DNA of 34,962 nt from positions 1 to 34,962 of the forward strand of contig DIXT01000014.1 in assembly GCA_002436085.1 (NCBI GenBank), in the 5' to 3' direction. A model generated the notes under the pieces. The model had not been told where the DNA came from. It did not search any database and saw nothing but the letters and a program-made list of their open reading frames with translations. Positions 1 through 5,162 of this stretch are shown here, piece after piece. Positions within the stretch are counted from its first letter, which is position 1; every line of letters starts with the position of its first letter. Source of the DNA: Anaerolineaceae bacterium UBA6073. Its GTDB lineage: Bacteria > Chloroflexota > Anaerolineae > Anaerolineales > Anaerolineaceae. The position numbers and the translations under genes were made by a program.

Positions 1-12
1 GCAAAAGAACCA

Positions 13-68
13 CCCTCTCCCAGCAGATTGACGCTAAAAAACGAACGAGATTCGGAGCTGGGAGAGGG
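13..68. repeat. Inverted repeat in leading intergenic segment
   Basis: A 12-bp perfect inverted repeat: CCCTCTCCCAGC at 13-24 pairs with GCTGGGAGAGGG at 57-68 across a 32-base spacer. Purine-rich sequence (cagggtgagggc) follows to base 80. No T-run follows, so it is not a convincing terminator. It resembles the dispersed GGGAGAGGG-type intergenic repeats seen in many genomes, but copy number cannot be judged here. The rest of 1-192 is A+T-rich and shows no gene. Confidence 0.5.
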
Positions 69-192
69 CAGGGTGAGGGCAGATTTAAATTCTTAAATTT
101 GAAAAACTTGGATGTAATCGATTAACCAATGTTTTTCAACACCCTCAAGCAGAGCTTTTGCATATTCCTCGGATACCAGTTAAAATTCAGAT

Positions 193-1518
193 ATGGCTGA
201 GCCCAAACCCACCGAACCCGTGATAGATAACGCGCAAGCCGCGGCAGAGAAGGCCGTCTCACCGCGCTGGACCAAAAACACCAAGCTGGCGGTCAGTTTT
301 GCCGGCATTCTGATCGTTTTCGGGATCATCATTAAGTTCCAGAATTATCTCAGCTTAATTCTGACGGCTTTCCTGTTTGTTTTCTTATTTACCCCGATTA
401 TCACCCTCATCCAAAAACACCTGAAATTAAGCTGGCGCCTGGCAACCACGCTGGTGTATGTGCTGATGGCGCTCATCATGTTGGGTCTGCTCACCTGGGG
501 CGGCATCACACTTTTTGGTCAGCTGCAGAACCTGATTGATTTGTTGACCACCGCATTGGAAAACCTGGTTGCGAACCTGGAAAAATTATCCAATCAGGAA
601 GTGGTGCTGGGTCCCTTTAACTTTTTCGTCCCGGAGCTTACCGCGACTTACCTGAGCAACTTGCTGGTGGAACAGGTGCAGCCCATCCTGGGACAGGCGG
701 GCAGCCTGGTGGGCAAGGCGCTCTCCGGCGGCGCGAACCTGATTTTCCGCCTGTTCATGATGTACCTGATTTCGTACTTCTTCACCTCCGAGACCGACAG
801 TGTCAAGGGACAGAAAATCAGCTTCAACCTGCCCGGATATGAAAATGACGTTCAGCAGATGGGCAAAGAGATTAACAACATCTGGAATGCTTTTATCCGC
901 GGCGAATTTCTGGTGGTCGGCACCGCTATTTTCATTTACTCGATCCTGTTGAGCGGGCTGCAGATGCCCTACTCGCTGGGTCTGGCGCTCATCGCGGGTT
1001 TGGGGCGCTTCATCCCGTACGTGGGCGCCTGGGTCAGCTGGCTGACCTTTGCCATCGTGGCGCTGATCACCCGCCCGACGCCTTTTGGTGCGCTGCCGCT
1101 GGTGTATACCGCGATAGTGGTGGGGGTGGCGTTGGTCGTAGACAACATCCTGGACAATGTAATGACCCCCAAAGTGATGGGCAATGCCCTCAAAGTGCAT
1201 CCTGCTGCGGTGCTGATTTCCGCGCTAATCGGCTCGCAGCTGATCGGCATTATCGGCATCATCCTGGCCGCGCCGGTCTTTGCCACGGTTAAGCTTGTGA
1301 CCCATTATGTGTTTCACAAACTCACGGATCAGGACCCATGGGAAGGAATTTCGTACAGCAGCCAGCGGAAAGAGCTGGCGCTTACGCGCTTTTTCCGCTA
1401 CCTGAAAAAGAAACTCCCCTTGTGGTCCAAGCAGGCGCGCGTAAAAGTCGCAGAAGGCTGGCGGAAAGTGTTCAAACAGGGCGCGGGCTCTTCAGGCGGA
1501 CCAGTTCAACATCCGTAA
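193..1518 (+). CDS. AI-2E family (PerM/YdiK-like) transporter
   Basis: A 441-residue polytopic membrane protein of the AI-2E transporter family. Members are implicated in autoinducer-2 export or, in some lineages, Na+/H+ antiport, so the substrate here is unknown. After a polar N-terminus there are hydrophobic segments near residues 33-50, 55-74 and 83-105, a less hydrophobic central stretch (about 110-180), then segments near 183-197 and 240-259 and a long hydrophobic block to about 365. The family-typical GLGRFIPYVGAW stretch and the DNILDNVMTPKVMG motif in the C-terminal half are both visible. The C-terminus is basic and cytosolic in character. The length is usual for the family. No clear ribosome-binding site precedes the ATG, so the exact start is less certain than the identity. 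Confidence 0.85.
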   Translation: MAEPKPTEPVIDNAQAAAEKAVSPRWTKNTKLAVSFAGILIVFGIIIKFQNYLSLILTAFLFVFLFTPIITLIQKHLKLSWRLATTLVYVLMALIMLGLLTWGGITLFGQLQNLIDLLTTALENLVANLEKLSNQEVVLGPFNFFVPELTATYLSNLLVEQVQPILGQAGSLVGKALSGGANLIFRLFMMYLISYFFTSETDSVKGQKISFNLPGYENDVQQMGKEINNIWNAFIRGEFLVVGTAIFIYSILLSGLQMPYSLGLALIAGLGRFIPYVGAWVSWLTFAIVALITRPTPFGALPLVYTAIVVGVALVVDNILDNVMTPKVMGNALKVHPAAVLISALIGSQLIGIIGIILAAPVFATVKLVTHYVFHKLTDQDPWEGISYSSQRKELALTRFFRYLKKKLPLWSKQARVKVAEGWRKVFKQGAGSSGGPVQHP

Positions 1519-1538
1519 TACGCGAACAGCCCGTTAAC

Positions 1539-1568
1539 TTGCATCAAGGCAGCGCTTAATGAGATAAT
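1539..1568 (+). promoter_or_regulatory. Candidate sigma70-type promoter for the 63-residue protein
   Basis: TTGCAT (1539-1544), an 18-base spacer and GATAAT (1563-1568). The -10 matches consensus at 5 of 6 positions, the -35 at only 3. Predicted transcription start near 1575 leaves a short leader containing AAAGGAG just before the ATG at 1597. Confidence 0.4.
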
Positions 1569-1596
1569 GAGGACTAGAAATCAAAAGGAGCTAAAC

Positions 1597-1788
1597 ATGG
1601 ACAACGAGAAAGAACCTGTTACCACTACCATTGCTGAAACCGAGAATTACCTTGCCTGGCGCGCGGATGAACCGGATAACGAATCCACGTATCACCTTGA
1701 GCTCAACAATGTGACCTTGCACTTCTTCAAAGAGGAATGGCAGGAATTCCTTGACCTCATCGAAACTATCGTGGACGAGGAACTCTAA
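1597..1788 (+). CDS. Small acidic hypothetical protein (63 aa)
   Basis: I do not recognise a family. The start at 1597 is chosen because AAAGGAG (1584-1590) lies 6 bases before this ATG, whereas the in-frame ATG at 1567 has no such site. The protein is 63 residues, strongly acidic, has no Cys and shows no signal peptide or membrane segment. The N-terminal third looks disordered. The middle (YHLELNNVTLHFF) could form beta strands, and the C-terminal part (EEWQEFLDLIETIVDEEL) an amphipathic helix, a layout typical of small adaptor or antitoxin-like proteins; this is only inference. A candidate promoter precedes it and a strong terminator follows within 10 bases, so it is probably a monocistronic gene. 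Good RBS and terminator argue that it is real. Confidence 0.65.
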   Translation: MDNEKEPVTTTIAETENYLAWRADEPDNESTYHLELNNVTLHFFKEEWQEFLDLIETIVDEEL

Positions 1789-1796
1789 AAAGCTGA

Positions 1797-1832
1797 AAGG
1801 GCTGCCCTCTGCAGGGCAGCCCTTCTTCTTGC
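1797..1832 (+). terminator. Rho-independent terminator after small acidic gene
   Basis: AAGGGCTGCCCT (1797-1808) pairs perfectly with AGGGCAGCCCTT (1813-1824), a 12-bp stem with a 4-base loop. A T-rich tract (cttcttgcttt) follows. It lies 9 bases after the stop codon at 1788. The convergent acetyltransferase ends at 1846, so the same hairpin may also stop transcription from the other strand, although the A-run before the left arm is short. Confidence 0.85.
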
Positions 1833-1845
1833 TTTGCGGGGGCTA

Positions 1846-2820
1846 TCAGGATTTTTTCAATTTCATCCAATCCAGGTTTCGCGCCAGCGTGAATCCTGCG
1901 CTTTGAATGCCAAGCTGTGCCCGCCCGCGCGGGTACTCTAACAACAATGGACGGACCGGCTCCTCATTTTCCAGCAGAGCGTTGAGAAGCATATCCGCGT
2001 GCATATCCTCCTCCGGGACCGATGGCAGCGCCAGCCAAAGCTGGTCTGACGAGAGCCTGGTTTTTTGCCTGGTTAGCACTCCGTGCAGCTGCTTACCCTC
2101 GCGCAGAGCAAAGTGCCTGAGGGAAGGCAGGCTCTGCCATGCGGAGGGCGTCAGGAAGCTCCAGGGGGAAAACCAATCCAGCCTTGTGTTTTGGTACCAG
2201 CGGGTTTGGGCAGGGTAGTTCAGGTCCAGCCAGCGCTTCTGGAGGTTCCAATCCCCGGTTTTGCGCCCGCCGACCCGCAGTTCCTTCGGGAAGCCGGTAC
2301 GGGCAGCCGTGGGAAGCAAGCGCATCGGCGACCAGCGCCATTGGGAGAGCGCGTAGATAAATTGAAATCCCAAGTGCATGTACATGTGGATCGCGGCCTG
2401 ATTCTCCGAGCGGACTTGCAGCCAGACCTCACTGCGCGGCTGCTGCCCGATAAAACGCAGCGCGTGGCGGGTAAGCGCGCTGGCGATTCCTCTGCGGCGA
2501 TAATCCTGCGCCACGGCCACGTTGGCAATCAGAACTTTGCGCCCGTCTGCCTGGGAATATTTCACTACGCTGATATTACCGACGATTTTGCCGTCTTCTT
2601 CCCACACAAAGCCGTCGGGGGCGCCTGGCGGGCTGAAAACATCGGGAAAACTTTGGGCGCGCCGGGCAAAGGCGCGCATCTGGCGCAGAATCCAGGCGCC
2701 TTCCGGGTCGTCCTTTAATTCAAATGCGTCTTCCACCAGGTCCGCTACGGCACTGAGGTCCCGGTTGGGATTCAGACGGCGGATGTGGAAGTAAGTGCCA
2801 GGAGCTTCGATAGACGGCAT
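1846..2820 (-). CDS. GNAT family N-acetyltransferase
   Basis: A 324-residue protein with a clear GNAT domain in the N-terminal half, expected to transfer an acetyl group from acetyl-CoA to an amine. The acetyl-CoA pyrophosphate loop is visible as VAVAQDYRRRGIASAL (about 101-116), and motif B as NQAAIHMYMHLGF (about 140-152). The C-terminal 160 residues have no obvious acetyl-CoA loop and may be a degenerate second GNAT fold or a substrate-binding extension. The substrate cannot be inferred. No strong Shine-Dalgarno precedes the ATG at 2820, and the gene follows the infA terminator on the same strand by about 30 bases, so it may depend on read-through or on a promoter I cannot identify. Confidence 0.85.
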   Translation of the reverse strand: MPSIEAPGTYFHIRRLNPNRDLSAVADLVEDAFELKDDPEGAWILRQMRAFARRAQSFPDVFSPPGAPDGFVWEEDGKIVGNISVVKYSQADGRKVLIANVAVAQDYRRRGIASALTRHALRFIGQQPRSEVWLQVRSENQAAIHMYMHLGFQFIYALSQWRWSPMRLLPTAARTGFPKELRVGGRKTGDWNLQKRWLDLNYPAQTRWYQNTRLDWFSPWSFLTPSAWQSLPSLRHFALREGKQLHGVLTRQKTRLSSDQLWLALPSVPEEDMHADMLLNALLENEEPVRPLLLEYPRGRAQLGIQSAGFTLARNLDWMKLKKS

Positions 2821-2851
2821 ACAGTGAGGGGCGGACAGGGAGCGCGAGAAA

Positions 2852-2886
2852 AAAACAGCCCCCGATACTTTTCAGGGGGCTGTTTT
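2852..2886 (-). terminator. Rho-independent terminator of rpsU-infA
   Basis: Read on the minus strand, AAAACAGCCCCC (2886-2875) pairs with GGGGGCTGTTTT (2863-2852), a 12-bp stem with an 11-base loop, and the stem runs into a T-run on the transcribed sense. It starts 10 bases after the infA stop codon. Placement, stem and U-tract are all typical of an intrinsic terminator. Confidence 0.9.
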
Positions 2887-2896
2887 GGGGGCAAGT

Positions 2897-3148
2897 TTAG
2901 AATTCTTGCGGGTCAGAAGATCCCGGGCGGCGCTGGCGGTAAACAATGCGTCCGCGCTCAAGGTCGTATGGAGACATCTCCACCCGCACGGAGTCACCCA
3001 GCAGAATCCGGATATAATATCGGCGCATGCGACCGGACAGGTAGGCCATGACTTCGTGACCATTATCCAGGCGCACCCGGAACTGAGTGCCCGGCAGGGC
3101 TTCAATAATTGTTCCGTCGACGGTAATCTTCTCTTCTTCTTTTGCCAT
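2897..3148 (-). CDS. infA: Translation initiation factor IF-1
   Basis: An 83-residue S1/OB-fold protein that binds the 30S A site during initiation and modulates IF-2 and IF-3. The family signature is easy to read: ITVDGTIIEALPGTQFRVRL, then GHEVMAYLSGRMRRYYIRIL, then the VRVEMSPYDLERGRIVYR strand. It is about ten residues longer than the usual 72, the extra being a short acidic/basic N-terminus and a PGSSDPQEF tail. GAGG lies 4-5 bases before the ATG. The gene is 21 bases downstream of rpsU and followed by a strong terminator, so it is the second gene of a two-gene operon. In most bacteria infA sits between map/secY and rpmJ; here that slot is empty, so this copy has been relocated or is the only copy. 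Confidence 0.95.
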   Translation of the reverse strand: MAKEEEKITVDGTIIEALPGTQFRVRLDNGHEVMAYLSGRMRRYYIRILLGDSVRVEMSPYDLERGRIVYRQRRPGSSDPQEF

Positions 3149-3169
3149 AAAACCTCTTTCTAACGTTGG

Positions 3170-3361
3170 CTACGCTTCGTACGTTTTCCGGTAGGAGCGA
3201 CGAATAGCCTTTTTCTTGTCCATACGCCGCTGTTCACTTTTGGAGATGAACCAGCGTTTGCGGCGCACGGTGCTGAGCACACCGCTCTTCACGACCTTCT
3301 TACGAAAGCGCTTCAACAATGAATCCTGCGATTCATTGGATCTCAAAGTTACACTTGCCAT
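3170..3361 (-). CDS. rpsU: 30S ribosomal protein bS21
   Basis: A 63-residue very basic protein matching bS21 in length and pattern: an N-terminal strand (VTLRSNESQDSLLKRF), the RRKRWFISKSEQRR core and a Lys/Arg-rich C-terminal helix. bS21 binds the 30S platform near the 3' end of 16S rRNA and helps mRNA selection. GGAGGTGA lies 6 bases before the ATG. A promoter and a 5' dyad are visible upstream, and infA follows after 21 bases. Pairing of bS21 with IF-1 makes a small translation-initiation operon. Confidence 0.93.
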   Translation of the reverse strand: MASVTLRSNESQDSLLKRFRKKVVKSGVLSTVRRKRWFISKSEQRRMDKKKAIRRSYRKTYEA

Positions 3362-3392
3362 TGGCTATCACCTCCGTTTCCGGCAAAAAATA

Positions 3393-3409
3393 TTGCGTGA
3401 ATTACGCAA
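3393..3409 (-). promoter_or_regulatory. Perfect dyad at the 5' end of the rpsU-infA transcript
   Basis: TTGCGT (3393-3398) and ACGCAA (3404-3409) form a perfect 6-bp dyad with a 5-base centre. On the minus strand it starts about where transcription from the TATAAT at 3421-3416 should begin. It could be an operator overlapping +1 or a 5'-terminal mRNA hairpin. Function is inferred from position only. Confidence 0.5.
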
Positions 3410-3415
3410 GATTGC

Positions 3416-3444
3416 ATTATACAATAGAATACGCGAATCCACAA
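3416..3444 (-). promoter_or_regulatory. Promoter for rpsU-infA
   Basis: On the minus strand, TTGTGG (3444-3439), a 17-base spacer and a perfect TATAAT (3421-3416). The -35 keeps the TTG core. It points at rpsU, 55 bases from its ATG. Confidence 0.7.
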
Positions 3445-3455
3445 ATGCAACTATC

Positions 3456-3479
3456 CATCTTTGCTCCCGGTTCGATTCG
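3456..3479. repeat. Direct repeat copy 1, tRNA T-arm-like, left edge of nuclease islet
   Basis: This 24-base segment matches 4948-4971 at 22 of 24 positions in the same orientation, with a perfect 16-base core CTCCCGGTTCGATTCG. GGTTCGATTC is the T-loop signature of tRNA genes, but no D-arm, anticodon arm or acceptor pairing is present, so it is not a tRNA gene. The two copies bracket the A+T-rich nuclease islet like attachment-site repeats of an integrated element. Confidence 0.65.
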
Positions 3480-3512
3480 AAAGCACAGGGATCGCCTCCG
3501 ATCTCGCCGGCC

Positions 3513-3586
3513 CCCTAACCGCGAAGCCTGCCCGCCCAGCCAGCAACCAAGTGATCAAATGTTCTGGCAAGGGTACTTCGTTAGGG
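3513..3586 (-). repeat. attC-like imperfect palindrome
   Basis: A 74-base imperfect palindrome bounded by CCCTAAC (3513-3519) and GTTAGGG (3580-3586). Inner arms GAAG/CTTC and CCTTGCC/GGCAGG also pair, interrupted by asymmetric bulges. Paired outer boxes ending in AAC and starting with GTT, an unpaired spacer, then a second paired box with extrahelical bases is the plan of integron attC recombination sites. The last base of GTTAGGG departs from the GTTRRRY consensus. The stop codon of a 73-codon minus-strand ORF falls inside the CCCTAAC box as read on that strand. The attC assignment is inference. Confidence 0.4.
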
Positions 3587-3825
3587 TGCTACACAAGTCT
3601 GGCGCGATCGGTGACTTAGGTTCAGGTTGTGCGCTCGGGCAGCAGACGACCTATCCGGTTCATGGTAGGCAAGGGTGGTGAGTGCAGAGGCGTGGAAAGA
3701 GGGAGACCTTCGGTCAAATGCCGCGCACGGTGGGGTCCCACTCCGCTTCGCTTCGGGGATAATAAACACCGGCGCGATCAGAGAAAGTGTGAGCAAAGCC
3801 ACGCACTTGTCCGGTGCACGCGGTG
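3587..3825. other. G+C-rich, structure-rich segment without a convincing gene
   Basis: No credible protein is encoded. The minus-strand ORF 3581-3802 (73 codons) is Pro/Ser/Arg-rich with no recognisable fold. Several hairpins are visible: AGGTTGT (3624-3630) with ACGACCT (3646-3652), GACC-TTC-GGTC near 3706, GTGGG-GT-CCCAC near 3730, and AACACCG (3765-3771) with CGGTGTT (3821-3827). GGCGCGATC occurs twice (3601-3609, 3771-3779). Base composition contrasts sharply with the A+T-rich nuclease gene next to it. It may hold recombination sites or a structured RNA. Confidence 0.4.
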
Positions 3826-4746
3826 TTAGCCACCGTGACTTAATGTGTAAACCGATACAAAGAATTCGCCAGTTTCTGCCGTGTGACGTACTTTTTTGTT
3901 TATTGCTTCAATCAAAGACATTTCACCGTTCAAAATATGAAATATATCTTGGCTGTCCATTCCAATTATATTTGTAGAACGCCCCCTAGCAAATGCGGAT
4001 AAACCGTCCCGTGTAAAACCGTTGTAACTTATGAATAAACCGCGTCCCCAAGTTGATTTACTTTCCACCTTTTCGCGGAAAATCAATAAATCGCTTTGGT
4101 CTGTCTGTTTTTCGCGCCACTTTGCTTCAACCAAGTACACATCTGTACCTAATTGAAAACTGCCATCAATTTGTTCCCCAACTAATTTGAATGAACTACG
4201 CGGGTCCAAATTGTAAGTCTCAAACAAGTCAATTAGGATTTTTTCAAAAGCGAAACCTCGTTCTTGGGGTTTTAGATTCGTTAATTCAATCAACTGATTT
4301 TTTAGTTTCTCGATTTTATCTTGATTTGTTACCTTGGATACTACCTTCGCAGCAGGCTGTGAAGATGGCAAGGAATCGAGCAAAGCGGGATCCCATAGTT
4401 CTGGAATTTTAAAATTAACTTGCGCGATTAAATTGTTCAATTTGATGATTTCATCTCGCGTTACGGGTTCACCTTTATTGCTGAGATAGGCCATTCCAGT
4501 TCTGATGATTTCCACAATCAAATCGCAGAATTTGTCTCTGCGATACTCAAGAGTTGCCTGCAATAGCTGAATAATAGATGGCTTTTTACTTCCACTCATC
4601 CAAAATTTTGATAACCCGAGTTTATTAGCTACACCAGGAAAAGATATATCAGCAGCGGCGTATGGATGCGGTTTTCCAGGCAAAAACCTATACAGGATTT
4701 CGGCTATTTCACTTACTGTTTGGGTTTCTTTGAGTGATGGAGACAT
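3826..4746 (-). CDS. Orphan PD-(D/E)xK restriction endonuclease-like protein (Mrr_cat type)
   Basis: A 306-residue predicted nuclease. The C-terminal half (about 160-290) carries the PD-(D/E)xK core: helix Glu168 in FAFEKI, Asp194 in GEQIDGSF and Glu207-x-Lys209 in YLVEAKW, followed by the GRGLFISYNGFT strand-turn typical of Mrr-like catalytic domains. The N-terminal half (about 1-125) is a separate predominantly helical domain, probably for target recognition or regulation. No methyltransferase, specificity subunit or helicase is nearby, so it resembles solitary type IV-like or abortive defence nucleases; the target is unknown. The gene is visibly more A+T-rich than its neighbours and sits between direct repeats. 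AAGGA precedes the ATG by 6 bases, and its TAA lies inside GGCTAAC, as in integron cassettes. These signs favour horizontal acquisition. Confidence 0.8.
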   Translation of the reverse strand: MSPSLKETQTVSEIAEILYRFLPGKPHPYAAADISFPGVANKLGLSKFWMSGSKKPSIIQLLQATLEYRRDKFCDLIVEIIRTGMAYLSNKGEPVTRDEIIKLNNLIAQVNFKIPELWDPALLDSLPSSQPAAKVVSKVTNQDKIEKLKNQLIELTNLKPQERGFAFEKILIDLFETYNLDPRSSFKLVGEQIDGSFQLGTDVYLVEAKWREKQTDQSDLLIFREKVESKSTWGRGLFISYNGFTRDGLSAFARGRSTNIIGMDSQDIFHILNGEMSLIEAINKKVRHTAETGEFFVSVYTLSHGG

Positions 4747-4947
4747 AGGTTTCCTTGATTTAGGTGGTCAACTATTAATTATTTGGATTCCTGATATGGT
4801 GCAATTATTACAAAAAATCAACAAGATCGAACTTGAATTACATACATAAAAGTTCCGTTATTGGAAATATTAATATTAACCTATTAACAAAAATAATTAT
4901 AGCTCTTTTGCTAACCCTCGCAACCAAAACGCCCTTTATTTACTTTG
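4747..4947. other. A+T-rich upstream region of the nuclease gene
   Basis: About 200 bases with no ORF of note. It contains the nuclease promoter and GTTAGCA on the minus strand (4915-4909), which matches the reverse complement of the GGCTAAC at the gene's stop codon at 6 of 7 positions. The low G+C content is continuous with the nuclease gene and ends near the right-hand direct repeat, marking the islet boundary. Confidence 0.5.
4896..4923 (-). promoter_or_regulatory. Candidate promoter for the nuclease gene
   Basis: On the minus strand, TTGCGA (4923-4918), a 16-base spacer and a perfect TATAAT (4901-4896). It points toward the nuclease gene, leaving a leader of about 140 bases. The -35 element would lie just outside the GTTAGCA motif, so transcription may start from flanking DNA. 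Confidence 0.5.
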
Positions 4948-4971
4948 CATCCTTTCTCCCGGTTCGATTCG
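4948..4971. repeat. Direct repeat copy 2, tRNA T-arm-like, right edge of nuclease islet
   Basis: The second copy of the 24-base repeat at 3456-3479, two mismatches, same orientation. After the shared core this copy continues into a run of seven G, so CTCCCG can pair with CGGGGG around the GTTCGATT loop. One pair of a normal T-stem is disrupted, suggesting a decayed or partial tRNA 3' end. From about 4980 the sequence becomes the rpoB upstream region. Confidence 0.65.
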
Positions 4972-5058
4972 GGGGGGTGTAAGCGCAGGCTCCACCTTGC
5001 AGACTACGAAAGCTTGTGGTAAACTCACAGTTTCTTGAAACAATTGATTCAATCGCTA

Positions 5059-5087
5059 TTGACTCAAGAGATAACTTGCAATATACT
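5059..5087 (+). promoter_or_regulatory. Promoter for rpoB and the downstream run
   Basis: TTGACT (5059-5064), a 17-base spacer and TATACT (5082-5087), each one base from consensus. Transcription would start near 5094. The 69-base leader contains GCGTGG and CCACGC that could form a 6-bp hairpin with a 14-base loop before the AGGAGAAG ribosome-binding site. The palindrome ATTGATTCAAT lies just upstream of the -35. Confidence 0.75.
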
Positions 5088-5162
5088 GAAAAATTGCGCT
5101 GTGTTTTATTTCCCGCGTGGTTGCCTTTGTGTGCCCACGCATTTAATGTTTAGGAGAAGTGA

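Noticed and set aside
3456..3479. tRNA gene suggested by GGTTCGATTC
   Set aside because: No acceptor stem, D-arm or anticodon arm can be built around either copy, so only a T-arm-like fragment is claimed.
3581..3802. 73-codon minus-strand ORF downstream of the nuclease
   Set aside because: Composition rich in Pro, Ser and Arg, no ribosome-binding site and no recognisable fold. Kept only as context for the attC-like site.
3819..3837. Intrinsic terminator for the nuclease gene (CGGTG-TTAGC-CACCG)
   Set aside because: The stem overlaps the stop codon and has no T-run on the minus strand; recombination-site geometry explains it better.
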